This document shows, piece by piece, positions 12,250-25,600 of a stretch of DNA of 64,000 nucleotides. The notes under the pieces are model-generated. The model ran no database searches and was not told where the DNA came from. It was given only the letters and a program-made list of their open reading frames with translations. The DNA is from Clavelina lepadiformis (Eukaryota > Chordata > Ascidiacea > Aplousobranchia > Clavelinidae), in assembly GCF_947623445.1 (NCBI RefSeq), contig NC_135243.1, positions 4,404,501 to 4,468,500 of the forward strand. Reading direction: 5' to 3'. Made by a program: the position numbers and the translations under genes. Every line of letters starts with the position of its first letter. The first letter of the stretch is position 1.

Positions 12250-15200
12250 TACATCATTGGGTGAAAAATCAATACCATTGTAAAAAATTTGCAACAAGGC
12301 ATACAGGCTAAAAACAGTTTAGTAAGAACCAGGCGTATCCATGCTGATGTGAAACGTTCATGTTGTTCATGAAAGATTTTTCTTGTTCTGATTACATAGC
12401 AGCGTGCGTAGATGCACATGATCTTGTGCAGCACATGAGAGCGTCAAACTAAATTCTCCAGTTAAGGCAACTTCCCGCTCTTACGTCCAATATAACAATA
12501 ACCAGTTAGTTACATAACCATCATCTACAAACACCAAACCACCAATCTACATACCCAAATTCTGCCCTTTTAACAACATTCAATCAAGCACGTGTACAAT
12601 AAAATCAACCTTCTGCATTATCCGTCAAAAAAGGATCAGTCCTACTTACCCAGAACAAAACGTAGAATGAATCAAGTTCCTCTTACCAAGGCTTAGTTAA
12701 TCATAAACAACAGCGAGATAAGGACTCGCGGGTAGCGTAATCTGCCTTGGACAGGAGTTGTACAGAGGAGGGCGAAAAAGGTGTAAATTACCTGTATCTA
12801 AAATTTGCTAAGAAAACAATAAAAAGAATCACAAGTTGCACAAATCTTTCGTACTAAACAGTACGTAGTCACGCATCGTAGGTGAAATGCCTCTGTAACA
12901 ATATCTAGTCTGTTTTATTCACTGTCAACGCCATTTTCATCCTTTTGACGTCACTATCTTAGATATTTTACATGTGGGTGTTTTATCCAAAATTACTTTG
13001 TGCGTTATCACTGCTTTAAGTATTTTACACTTTCATGTTTTTTATTGCTTTGCCGTGCGTGTTTTGTGGAGGCTTGTCAGCACGTGCCTATGTGTAAGAG
13101 TGGTGTCGTTTGCGCCAGAAGTGTACTTTGTAGATTGGTTATGCTCGAGTACTGCGGTGGCGAAGAATAAAAGTATGATGTATCTTTCCTAAGAGTGTAG
13201 TTGGTGTCGCGGTTCACATTTATGGAGGCACAGAACCTGGCTGAAACTAAGGAGATGTTATTCCCTTTAAAAACAAACTAACAGTGATATAAAACAATAG
13301 TGCGGTAACACACCTGTCGGCATAGTTATTATACGACGAATTAGTACGTGAAATTTCGTGACAAGAGCATTCACAGATCGACCCGATTTCAATCACAAAG
13401 ACTGTTATAAAATGTTTGACCAGACTAGCCATCTATACATGCATGCGAACTCACACCGATCGTAGAATGGCTTAATATGCGCAACAAGTGTTTGTCCTTT
13501 GCAAACGCGTTTTATCAAAAAAAAGTACACCGGGCTATGTTTTGAGTAAAATAAAATCCTGTAATTGAATGTGTTTTTGTGATTTTTTATTTTAAATAAA
13601 CTTTTTCAACCATTATTATTAACAGACAGGTTATACTGTGACGAAATAAAATGTTTCCGATTCCTTTGGAAAAGTTTTTTATCGTTACTAGCGCACCCGG
13701 CCTACGAAAGTCTCCCTGGCATGTCTTCAATCTGTTGTGGTGCACCAATTGTTGTTGGCAGGAATTCTCGTTGGTAATTGCTATATTGGTAAAACCACTT
13801 CTGCTGAGTTCAGTGTCTTACTTCCAATCAACGTGAAAAAACTGTTTTGACTAGCATCAGTATAACAAAGAAACAAACAAAGTATTTGAATCGGATAAAA
13901 GAAAATAATTTAGTTTCTCGTTTTCAAGAACATAATTAGACAACAATCTCAACTACTGTAAGTTGGACATTTTACTAAAGGTCGTTTCCTTACAAAACCA
14001 TTACAAAATCACAACTACAATTATGATGTCATCGGAATGTCAACGTGCGACGTGAGCGACAAACCAAAAAAAACAGTCGACTTTAGCTGCTGAATGGAAC
14101 AGATTTCACCTTTGTGAAATCTCTTTTTTGGTCATCGTCTGCTAACTGGTCGATTTGTATTATTGTTAGAATGGAAGTTTTACAACAAATGTTTGTCTGC
14201 TTTGTGGTTGTAGCAACTTGTAGGCTCAAGATACTGGCTGAGTTAAATTTCTATCGCAGAAGAAACCCTTTATGCTTTATGGGATGCACGTGTGGCATCA
14301 GGCCATGAATAAGTTGTATCCAGTTGGAAGAACATATACAGTGTAACGAAACACTGTTGTAACACATTACCATAGTTTCGACCGACCAGACATTGCACTG
14401 TATCGGATCAAGTTTGGGTGTCTAACTGTGGATGTATCTTTGCGATACCAGCAAATGAAGCTGTGTGTAGGACGATGAGCCTGTCCACTATAGGCACACA
14501 GTGCGTGTTTAATATTGCGAATGTTCGAAGAGTTCATCATACCTCAACTATTATCAAACATATTTTCACAATCTCTGCCTCATAGTCATAACAAATGAAA
14601 GGTCTACGGTACCGAATTTAGGCTACCAGCGATTCTTAATCTGTTTCCTCTGTTTTAACATTTACATGACCTGAAACACCCAAATATTCCCTATGCTGTT
14701 TTTGACAGATTTCTTCTGTCTAGACATGTAGCCTACATTACCGTGTTACAAAATCAGACGGTCGAGAAAGCTGTTAGTGTTTTCCTTTTAGAAATTTACT
14801 GCTTGGGAATTGTTAATAAGCCGCTAAAAATTGACGGTGTTACCAATCAAGGTATTCGTGTAGGCCTACATACAGGATGTGTTACTAAGAAATCCAAACC
14901 CTATTGACCTGTATAAGTTGAACATGCTGACCTAATTGCAAAATGTGTAATCCTGGTCCAATCACAAGCGACGGGCCTTCTTAGTATTTCATGGTGTTGC
15001 CCCAACAGGGCGCAATCAATGGAAGGTAGTAGATGTGCTTGCCGGTTCAAATAAGTTTTCATCAAAACCGCCCATATATCCAGGTTCAGTTATTGTGACA
15101 AACCCCTGTTAACTTGAGCAACAATTCCTACCCAGACCAATGATTTGCAAACTTTGGCTACTAGCACCGACACTGTGTAAACAACAATCAGCATAATTTG

Positions 15201-15280
15201 GTAGAGCATAGCAGATTCCGATGCTGGAGGCGCGTGCCACAATATCTCTGTTTAGTCGTTGTACACCAATGCATGACTGC
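12250..15280. other. Spacer without recognised gene
   Basis: Open frames are short, overlap on both strands and resemble no family I recognise. No tRNA or rRNA was recognised by eye. A composition-neutral spacer or old decayed transposons are both possible. Confidence 0.4.
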
Positions 15281-15339
15281 TTTAGGTGTACCTGTTGAGT
15301 GTTTCAAAGTCAATGCTCTTGTTTCAAGATTCGTTCACA

Positions 15340-15450
15340 TTTAACAATCTGTGGCCAGTATTGGACTGCTCACTACGTACAGTAGAACGTGTGGATTATG
15401 TTTTATGCAAGATGCATCATCTATCAAACATAGGCATGAACATTTGTTTA
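15340..15450 (+). repeat. Direct repeat, partner at 17297-17405
   Basis: Begins 'tgtggccagtattggactgc' and continues through 'catcatctatcaaacatagg'. Nearly every base matches the second copy at about 17297-17405. The second copy starts exactly where a truncated SET exon ends, so it marks a rearrangement junction. Confidence 0.85.
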
Positions 15451-15474
15451 GTTTATGATATTTTTAGGGTATGC

Positions 15475-15985
15475 TGTCGCGGTTCATCGTGAATGTGGCT
15501 ATACAAAATCTTGGTGACAAATACACTTTTTTGTAACACAGCAGTATCAAGCAAGACGTTGTTTTATTATTTGCTGAATCCGAAAATGACATTCGTTTCT
15601 TTGAACTAGCTCAAGAGAAAAATGGTGAACTTTTTATTTGTCAAATTGCAAGCATTTTTAGCAAACGTCTTAGAAATGTCGCATAGGTAGTATTCATTCC
15701 TTATTTCTCACCAGGTTCCAATACGTTTTAGTGTCGTTGTAAAATCCCATTACTTCCGTAGTGCAATATTGAAAACGCTTTTGAGATTTACCACGTTGTA
15801 GACTCCAATTGTACATCTTCATTATACAAGCGATTTATGATGCAGCAAACTGCGCATTACACACTATCAGGTAGTTGATGGGAGTGCAAAGTGGATTTAT
15901 CATTCTGATAGCTATGGATGGTTTTTTTGTGATGCTTATCACATGTAGGCTACTGTACTCATGTTACATCAGCCAGTAGCCTATC
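15475..15985 (+). repeat. Inner inverted repeat, left arm
   Basis: Matches about 19380-20005 in reverse complement. Landmarks are 'gtcgcggttca', 'agtatcaagcaagacgttg', 'tgctgaatccgaaaatgac' and 'gtgatgcttatcacatgtag'. The arms contain differing small insertions. With the outer arms this makes a nested palindromic arrangement. Confidence 0.8.
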
Positions 15986-16020
15986 TTATTTTGTAGCTTA
16001 AGAGATTAGAACGATTCGTG

Positions 16021-16856
16021 AAAAAATCACATCATCACCGGTTTTGATTTTCAACATTCCTCTCTCCACGCTCGATATTTAAATGTCCGTTCATAGCTTC
16101 TCGGTTGGAAGAAATGCTCTCACTTTTTTCACAAGCTTGAAAATTCAAAGAAGTTAAAATTAAATTTAGTTGTATTTTAATTTTAACGTGGTAATTTGTA
16201 CTCATCGTATCTATACCTATGACGTTCCTCGTTTGTATAACATCAGCTTTGTTGCCTGTTACCTGAGCCTAAGCCACGGTACTTTCTAGCTTTACAACAC
16301 AACTCCAATCAGATATCTAAGTGAGCGTTACCACTAATCTTGCTTACAGTTTTGAAGTTTTTATACCAACACCAGAAAACACACAAGACCAACTTTTACT
16401 TATGTTGCTAAATTCAGTTAGTTGTGAAATGTTTTTCGTTTTGATTCCATTGTTGATAGTCCAAGTAACTCAGCATATTTCTTCTCGTAGCAAAACACAA
16501 TTTCAGATCCACTTGCAATGTTTTTAATTGCCCGGAAGTAAATGTTGCCTTGGTACTAGTAGGCTGTCACATTTTGTTTTTCCGCGATCCTGAAAATATT
16601 AATGTTTTATGAAATATTTCTCTCAAAATTGTCAAAGCATATATGCATAATTCAATAACGCTGTGCCGGACAAGATGATAATTGATATGTAGAAATTTGT
16701 TTTTGATCGGAGCCGTCATTGTCTTCGCCCAATGAGCTTATCATGTCGTGAAGGAAATAAATCTCACCTTGTGCACTTGACGTATCTCAGCCAACTACTT
16801 GTCTTCACATCATCTCCAACGATATAATGTGAGAGCATTCCGTTCTTACTGTAGCA
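16021..16856 (-). pseudogene. Partial SET pseudogene, inverted copy of gene B 3' half
   Basis: On the minus strand the 86-nt exon (about 16766-16856: NGMLSHYIVGDDVKTSSWLR) and last exon (about 16400-16590) match gene B closely. The frame is broken by TAG in AY(stop)YQG, the conserved FWYEKK reads FCYEKK, and the 201-nt exon is missing. At its 5' edge the exon joins a segment otherwise found in the 3' region of the arm A and A' genes ('gtcaaaatcatatgtacagc'), so the copy is chimeric. The 3' flank continues to about 16021. Confidence 0.8.
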
Positions 16857-17089
16857 GTCAAAATCATATGTACAGCGTGTCGTGTGATTGCACTTCTTGC
16901 CGACTCAGCTAAAAAAATCAAAGAAGTTATAATTAGAATTACTACTAAATTTTTACTCATCGTATCCATAACTATATACCTATGACGTTCGTCGTTTGTA
17001 TAACATCATCTTTATTGCCTGTTACCTGAGATATCCCTAAGCCACGATAATCTGACTTAACAACGCAACTCCAATAATATATCCAAGTT

Positions 17090-17290
17090 AACCAGAAAAC
17101 ACACACGACTAACTTTTACTTATGTTGCTAAATTCAGTTAGTTGTGAAACGTCTTCCATTTCCTTTCGTTTTGATTCCATTGTTGATACTCCAAGTAATT
17201 CAGCATATTTCTTCTCGTACCAAAACACAATCTCAGATCCACTTGCAACGTTTTTAATTGCCCGGAAGTAAATCTTGCCTTTGCTTTAAC
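17090..17290 (-). pseudogene. Second truncated SET last-exon copy
   Basis: The minus strand reads GKIYFRAIKNVASGSEIVFW, then YEKKYAELLGV and SKRKEMEDVSQLTEF, very close to gene B. The exon is cut at about 17283, where the direct repeat (15340 partner) begins. Upstream exons are absent from this copy. It preserves an FWYEKK motif that the neighbouring copy has lost, so the two fragments are independent duplicates or differently mutated. Confidence 0.75.
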
Positions 17291-18379
17291 ATTTAACCAT
17301 ATGTGGCCAGTATTGGACTGCTCACTACGTACAGTAGAACGTGTGGATTATGTTTTATGCAAGATGCATCATCTACCAAACATAGGCATGAACATTTATC
17401 TAGTTCATGCATATCTTTTGGTGCAAACGCAATGTCAAACACTTTTACCAGTGACAGATAAACATCTCATATTGGAAGGTCCTCTGGAACGACTGAACGA
17501 ATAATAAATGGAAATACTCCTAAACAAACATCATAACGGTGTTGCTGTTTGCATTTGTACTTTGTGCATGTTTCAATAACCCATTATTCAAGTGTCTTTA
17601 GAATGGACTTAAACATCACTGGCACACAGCCTTCTAATCTGTCTTGCGGGAAGCATTTAAAGACAAATGTTCTACAAAAGGAAGATCTCCTCGAACTCCA
17701 CATGTGGTAATCAAATTACTGTATGACTTTTTATACCTTTACATGGTATTCAAGTAATGTTTTCGTTACCAAGTTAAAATACGTTTCATGAATCCTTGTT
17801 CTGAGAAGTAACCCAGAAATCCACCGATTTCATGGCTTTCTTCTAGGTTAGCCGTAGTAATTGTAGCAATACTGCTTGGAGATACCACCTTTACTTTAAT
17901 AAGTAAACGCTGGATATCCATGCATTTCCAGCAGAGATGAATTTGCAACAAATGCAAATGAACATTTGGCAAACTAAACCAATATCGTGTTTCTATGTCA
18001 CCCAAGATATAATATGAACAAACCAGGTTATATTAATACCTTTACTACTACCACTTGGATTAGCACTATCAAAAAGTTTCCATTACTTAGCACAATGCGT
18101 TCAAGTTCAACTAATCCACTAGGTCTTGAACTACAGAAAAGGGTGTACATGTGCTTTTCTCTGCACATTAACGTAGAGCATACCAAGTACATGCATATCA
18201 TATCCATGATATGATGATCTAACACACTGGCTAGAGACTATGTGGATAATTATTGAGCAGGTGGTCATTGCTCAACTCAGCTTCGAACGTTCCAAACTGT
18301 GCCAAATATTTTCCGATGAAATGACGCTTCAGTCTAGCCTACAGGCTAACATGAGGCGATAGCGATTCCAGCACTACTT

Positions 18380-18590
18380 TGCAAAAGTAATACGACACAA
18401 AGGTGAGCATAAATCAAAAATTTCCCGACATGAAGACATAAAACTGTCTTAACCGAAAAAGGTTTTCCATTACAGTGTGTCGTTCTGCCTATTAAATTAT
18501 TGCTTTTAGCACCAAAGCACAATTTTAATCCACTTGAAATGTTTTTACTGTAATTGCGCGGAAACAAACTGATACGCTTTGACATTATTG
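18380..18590 (-). pseudogene. Highly decayed SET last-exon relic
   Basis: The minus-strand frame includes ISLFPRNYSKNISSGLKLCF followed by GAKSNNLIG. This aligns, partly in a shifted frame, with HFRAIKNIASGSEIVFWYEK and KKYAELLGV. The nucleotide match ('gcacaattttaatccacttg') to the live copies is clearer than the protein match. It is an old fragment of the same family. Confidence 0.5.
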
Positions 18591-19379
18591 ATTATTACTG
18601 GCCAACAGATATTTTTGTGCGAAGAAAGTTTCAATGGTTTTAGGATAACTTTATGCACTGAATCTAAAAATGGCATTAATTTTTGAGATATTCCATAGTT
18701 TTGTTTTGTGCAAATTCTCACAGTGATATCCCCTTTATGTTACAACTCGTATGACACTGTATCTGTATTTATGAGCATGTCCATACAGTATTCTATTACT
18801 TTCGATGCAATATCATGAAAGACTGCAACTTTTACCACAAAAAGCCTTTTATGAGCAAGTGAGGTCTAATGTAAAAATCTTAGAAAATTATGCAATACTA
18901 ACAACTTCAAATTCTATTTTTAGTAATGATCAAAGTATTGTAAACTGTTAATGAACAATAGTCAGTGGTTACAAATTTTCTTTTCTTTGATTGAACCCTT
19001 TTAGACCAACCAAACAAAAGTAGCAGTCGTCAGAATGATTTTTAGGCGTGCTCTCATTCCGCTTTCTGTGCATCCTTTGCTGACAATATGCGGTGCCCAT
19101 GACTTATGGTTACCAAACTTCAGTTTATAATACGCCTCATCATATCCTCACAGTCAGTGATAGCTTTTCTTTGGTTATTCCAAAATTTATCAGGATCATT
19201 GCGACAGCTTCTTCGTGACAAGCATATCTCTTAAATCCAAACTTTAGTTACTTGAGTATGATGAGCTCAAATAACAGTCGTGATGTAGGCCTACATTTCT
19301 CTAGCCATAGAGCTATGACTTTGGCAAAAAGTTTATCTAATCTCATAAACTATAGCTACACAATAAGATCTACTGGCCG

Positions 19380-20005
19380 ATCTAACAGTAGCCTACATGT
19401 GATAAGCATCACAAAAAAACCATAGCTATCAGAATGATAAATCCACTTTGCACTCCCATCAACTGCCTGATAGTGTGTAATGCGCAGTTTGCTGTGAAAG
19501 CTCCATCATAAAACGCTTGTATACTGAAGATGTACAATACAACAATTTACATAACACTGACTATCATGTGATATGGAAAATGGATTCAACAACGTGGTAA
19601 ATCTCAAAATCGATTTCAATGTTGTACTACTGAAGTAATGAAATTTTTCAACGACACTCTAACGTATTACATTGGAACCTGGTAGGAAATAAGGATTGAA
19701 TACTAACTAAGAGACATTTTTAATACGCCTGCTAATGATGCTTGTGTTCGAATTTGGCAAATACAAAGTTGGTGATTTTTCTCTTAAGCAAATTCAAAGA
19801 AACGAAGGTCATTTTCGGATTCAGCGGTCCAAAATTACCCTAGAACTGCTAAAATATCTTTGGCACTCGAAAAAACATTTTTTCTATTAGCCAGTGTTAA
19901 TAGCAAATGAATAATAAAACAACGCCTTGCTTGATACTGCTATGTTACAAAAGAAGTGTATTTGTAACCAAGATTTTTTTAGCCTGGCTGCCTTCCCACA
20001 TTCAA
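19380..20005 (-). repeat. Inner inverted repeat, right arm
   Basis: Reverse-complement partner of 15475-15985. It ends beside 'gaaccgcgacac', which abuts the inner end of arm A' at about 20020. Confidence 0.8.
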
Positions 20006-20598
20006 GGTGAACCGCGACACGTAATACCGTTGAAAATGTTACTTATCGCATCAACAGATACCCTACCCTAATAAAACACTTGGTTACCGAAAAATTACAA
20101 AAGTCTTCTAAACAACAACGAAAAAGATTATGAAACATTTTCCCCAAAAAAGCTTGTTCGAGTCGACAAAGATTCGTCGAAGCGGTTCTGTGATTCGTAC
20201 ACGGGAGATCAAAGCGTTTGTTGGACAAGTGGTAAAACCTCAGAAGTTATTTCTGAAGTACGATGTTTGAGCTTGAGCAGACGTTTTAGCGCGCCGTTTT
20301 TTGTAGAACCGCTAGAAAGACTGCAAGGATGTTTCAGTTTCAGTCATAGAACAAAGGAGTGTTAGCTGCTTTTTTCCCTCGATTCCCCGAAACTAATGCA
20401 AGGCAAAAGTCTGGGTTTAAAATAAACATTTTGTCAATATACATGCCAATGTTTAGCTACAATCTTTATCCGAACCGGAATTATTTGACCGACAACAGTT
20501 TCCATCAAGTTAAAACCAAGCCTACACCATGCCGACCTGTAGTTGGTTACAAAAGTGATCAACTGATCATTGATTGATCAATGATAGATCATTGTCAG

Positions 20599-21562
20599 GG
20601 AGACTTTCTAAGACCGGATGCAATAGTGTCACGAGAGTATTTTTATACACCGTTTTTATATCCATCACGTTATAACTTATACACCGTTTTTATTCGCATT
20701 GTCTTTATGCATGTTCACGATATGCTGTGTTTTACTTGTTTATACTCGTGACGTCTCAGATCGTTAGCCCGAGGGCCCAATTAGTAATGTATTTAGCGTC
20801 CCACGGGGATTCCTTAGTCGCGTGGAATTGGTTTTGTGGGAATGTTGCGCTCGGCTGTGTGGTGTTGAGCTAGTGTAAAATCAGTCTACGTTGGGGTTTG
20901 ATAGCGAGAAGATCATTGTTTTTATTGAAGAAAATGCCATTAAAAGATGTTAAAGCAAACCTAGCTATTTGACTAGCTGTGGAGTGGGCAGTTCCTGGTT
21001 AAGAAAAAGTTTGGTTACAATAGTAACGAGAAAACCTTCACCAAAAGTACAGCAAACTTTACCGGATGAAAGGTAAGAAAGTTCTTGGAACTTTCACATC
21101 ATTATCTCGTCACAATAACAAAGCCAAAAGAGTGCGGAGAGAGTCTGAACTAAACATCAACTGATGATTGGGGCAGCCCAAACTTATCCACTTGTCCAGA
21201 TTTTGAATATTATAATATTTTTAAACGTTGGTTTATTTAAACATTATTTTCTGATATTTTTTTCATAATTATAATATTTACTGAAACATAAAAGTCCTGT
21301 TATTGTTTAAAATACGTTTTTGACTGTTTTTTGTAAGATAAAAAGTGTAACTCTTTTATTTTAATACGTAGTAAAACGTGTTTTGATAAGGTTGCAACGT
21401 TATTCGGAACCTTATAGGTTTACCTTCTCTTCATCTGTAATACATGTTTGGTGTACTGTACATGTTGACTTACTTGCAACATAACGTAAAACTGCTGTTT
21501 TCTTGCTCGAAAGAGAGATAGTGGCACAACCAGATTCCATGAAAGGAAAAAGTATTCAACAA
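20599..21562 (-). mobile_element. hAT-derived relic absent from arm A
   Basis: Arm A reads straight through at about 6669-6684, whereas A' holds about 960 extra bases. The part at about 20640-21060 resembles internal sequence of the ZBED5-like hAT at 49190-49460 (shared 'cattgtttttattga', 'gtggagtgggcagttcctgg' against 'gagcgggaagattcctgatc', then 'aaaaagtttggttaca'). It looks like a truncated related element. No clean target-site duplication is visible, so loss from arm A cannot be excluded. Confidence 0.6.
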
Positions 21563-21711
21563 CAAATATGGACATATCTAGTTTAAGTTTCAATGAATGA
21601 GCAAAAGATAAGTATGACAAGAGGCGTTGATTTTATACCGATGTCCAAAGACAGATGCGTCGAGGTTCATGATCTTTTAAACCGACTGTAGCGGACCTAT
21701 CAACCAATTAA

Positions 21712-22244
21712 CTAGGGTTGCCATACGTCCGGATTTCCCAGGACATGTCCGGAATTTTAGTGTTCAAACTGCGTCCGGGGGGGAATGCTAAAATATGCTT
21801 AAATGTCCGGAGTTTTTTTAAATTGTTTGTTGCGTTTCGGGTAATAATTTCATTGTTACGTCATACACGACAATACAGCGCTCTATTTGGGATACATGGA
21901 TGAGTGGAGCTGGGCTAGTACCTGAAGGCCTTATATCTTGGTCGACATTGCAAAATATAGAACATGTCTGAAACGATAAGAGCGTATATTCGCTGAAGAA
22001 AATTATAAAGCAGTAGAAAAATAGCGCAACAAGAAGTCTGTTGCAGACCCAATTCACTAGGCCTAATAGCCTAGTGAATTCACGACACTATGTTCAAAAA
22101 TCCACTCCGTTATACAATAGATAGGCAAAGGATTGGTAGTGTGACGTCATATTGAGAGACAATGTGTTCATACCTCATTTAAAAAACCGCTAGCGGGCAC
22201 TAAAGAGTGTCCGGATTTTAGGCCACGAAAATATGGTAACCCTA
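21712..22244. mobile_element. Short non-autonomous DNA transposon with 'gtccgga' ends
   Basis: The 533-bp insert starts 'ctagggttgccatacgtccg' and ends 'tatggtaaccct', giving terminal inverted repeats TAGGGTTGCCATA / TAGGGTTACCATA, with 'gtccgga' blocks just inside both ends. It is flanked by AATTAA at 21706-21711 and 22245-22250. Arm A has a single TTAATT (AATTAA in complement) at 6521-6526 with matching flanks and no insert: an exact empty site. No coding capacity is seen. The family could be hAT-like; a 6-bp duplication is short for hAT, so the superfamily is left open. Confidence 0.85.
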
Positions 22245-22622
22245 AATTAAACCAACCTAGAACTTGTACACATTACTATGTGTAGACTTACAAATGTGCA
22301 GCAAACATGTTTGGTAGACGAACCACAGCCAATCAACGTCAAGCACATTTCTACTAGTTACGGCAAATACAACGTTTATTGAAAAATGAAACACAGCAAA
22401 CTGTCAATCACAAGAACAATCAATCAACCACAAAACCTGCTTTAAATGTTTAAATTAACCAATGACATCAAATGTACAGCAGTCAAAATCATATGTACAG
22501 CGTGTCGTGTGATTGCACTTCTTGCCGACTCAGCTAAAAAAATGTTCTGGAACCATATTTGTTCTGTAATTGTATATTCAAATGTTCTCGGTGAAAAAAA
22601 TAGCTGCCTAGTTTCCGTTAAT

Positions 22623-25600
22623 TTAAAATAAACAGAAAGGTTTTGGTGCAAGTTCTTCCATTTTCTTCCTGCTTGCTTCCTTTGTTAATAATCCGAGAAA
22701 TTCAGCATATTTCTTATCGTACCAAAACAAAAGTTCCGATCTCTTTGCAATGTTTTTAATTGTGCGGAAATAGATCTTGCCTTGGAACTGAAATGCTTCC
22801 ACATTTTGTTCTTCCTCGTTCCTAAAATCATTTTTGCTTGACAAAATGTTTCTTAAAAATATTCTAAAAATGATACATAAGAATACTATATGTGTAAGTG
22901 CATAAATCAGTAACGCTTCGTTCGACAAGGTATGTTTGAACAGTATAAAATGTGATCATTGACAATTAAAAAAATTTTGCGTCGTTAAAAGCTGTCATTG
23001 TCTTCGTCTGATGAGCCAATGTTATCATCAATATAATCAACAAATCTCACCTTGCGCGTCGGATGTATCTGAGCCAGCTACTTTTACTCTCATCTCCTCC
23101 ATCTATGTAATGTGAGAGCTTCCCATTTTTGTAAATCTGCAAACATCAGTACGATTTGAAAATTTTATAAAGGTCCTACCTACAAGGGTGCTCCGTAAAG
23201 GAACCTGACAGACACTGAGTAATCAACAGTGAGTTATTTAAATCGTTAAACACAAACTAAGCGGTTTTATGGACTTACAAAATCAATAGCTTCAACGTGT
23301 GTTTATGTGAAGTAAACCAGATTATCAGAATATTACTCGTAACACTCACCCCCCACGAGTATCCGCCTTCATGCGACGGACAAAATCTTTGCATATTGTG
23401 CTGGTCGATATATTCACCTTCGTATGGTCCAAACACTGTATTCTTGGAAAAGTCTATGATAGTCCATGAACCACTTTTACCAATTAAAATATCTGACATT
23501 CCGATTAATATGCCTCGCGGGCATGTACGCTGAGCTCGTTTGGGCATTCCCTACAAAGTCCAAGTTTGGAATCGTGTAAAAGTTTGAATTTACAATGATG
23601 GCATTAAAGAAAGAAAAGTGAGTCAACAACCTGAACCACCAAAATAAATATTTCAATTTACCCATTTCATACGGCTGTTAGGAACTTTAAAGCTATGGAC
23701 CGAACATCCATTCTTTAACATTTTTTCGCAGTCTTCACAATCTGTAAAATGCAAGAGTTGTCATCGAAAAATTTGCAGTATGTACAGGTCTAACTATAAA
23801 CAACATAAACGTTTTTGTAAACAATTTTGTTGACATTTCAATGACTAATTGTTTTCGTTTGTGACGAGTGTTGGTTCAATGAGTGGGGTAGAATGCATCT
23901 TTGTCAACTCCAAGGTGTCAACTATGTCTGGTTTGCTCTTCGTCAACTATGTCATATGGTAAAGTTTAATGCTGTATTCATTGGGGTATTATTGTCACTA
24001 GAACCGCATAGCGCTGTGCAGTCTTTACCTTGACCTGATTACTAGCCAATCATTAGCTGCATATTTAGTCATGAAATACCGCAGAATAATCTAGAAAACT
24101 TTTAGAGAATAAAACAAATATACTTTCAGAATATTAACTCATCAGTTATAAATCTGTTAAGTTAGTGCTATTAGCGTTCTTAGATATCTTGATCGATTTC
24201 TTTCATGACGTGCTAATCTTATGTGATTCAAGTTTTGGAGTTTAAGTTTTGCAGTTTGACTGATGTATGTATATTATGTTCAATATATATATAAGGTACC
24301 TGTACCGAATAAGGCCCGGTCCCTAATAAGGCCCATTGCTCATATTTCGCAAACCCGTGCAAATAAATGAAAGATTTTGTCCCTACATAAAAACTAATAT
24401 AAATTCATGATAGTTTACCAGATTTCATCCTTGTCACGTGATCAACCGATTCGCTAGAGCACAACAAAAATTTGATATTTGCAGTTAAGGTGGTTTTGTT
24501 AATTTAGAAAAAAAGTAAGTGAGAATTTGGCCGGTTAAATGAACTGTTGTCAGCCGGCTGAAGTTTTCATGTAACAACCAACTTAGTATTGAAAAGGATA
24601 ATGCACTTTTTTTTGCTAAAATTTCTCTGATGATAAAAATGTGACATTTTTTTCGTGGATGCCACATGCGCCTAATAAGTCCCATACAAGATTCTTGGCT
24701 AATTGATGTCCAGACTTCAAGAGTGGTTCCAGTCATCAGTTGGCAAATTGTTGCAGTTACTTTGATGCGCCTAGTGGAATCTTTTTAAATGTTTGTACAA
24801 CTTAAAATGTGAAATTTCTAATAATGTTATATGTTGTCTATTACTATGTTTTGAATAAATGAATCAGAACCTTTTGATTCTACTATTTAAAAGATGAACT
24901 GAATCTAACGTTTACACAAGAATTAACTTTCAAAATGTAATCACATGGCATACTTCTCTCTGTAAACACTAAACACGACTTTCTAATGAGACTATACTGA
25001 ATTTAACAGGCTCAGATAAAATGAAAACTGAGATAAAAATAAAAGCACATTCGTCTTCATTTCACATTCCCACTCCCATTTACTTCCTCAAGTAAATAGG
25101 ACGCCGATTTACAACATGATAATGCTGACAGACACAGATCATAACCGCTTAAAAATCCTACAGTTAATGGAAAATCACAAAAAATGGAAATCGTTGTATC
25201 TTGAAAACGATCGATGATAGAAAAAAACTGATAGCATATTTGGAATCAGCGCTTGAAAATCATACAGACACACTTAATAAATGTAGCCAAACAAAATTTT
25301 ATTTTAAAATTTGTTACGTAGTGGTAATTAATAAGGTTTTTTGAAATAAAGTTAATCGTCGATTAATATAATTGCTGTGGTTTAACAAAGTTTTATCTAA
25401 GCTTTCAGTTAAAAGTTGACCTCATGTTAGCATCAGACCTGACTGCGTATGCTTTACTGTACATGAAAATATTTTAATTTTAATTGAAAAACTTATTAAC
25501 TGACAAAAAGATTTTAATGTGTATTAAGGGATTTGTCGTTTAGTTTATCTTTTGACATCGCAAAGCTCTACTATATACATATCGACGATATACACTGACG

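Noticed and set aside
20359..20577. Open frame conserved between 20359-20577 and 6706-6942 (FFPRFP.TNA.QKSGFKINI)
   Set aside because: Shared by the inverted arms as part of the 3' flank. It is short and unrecognised, with no start or splice support. It could be old transposon sequence.
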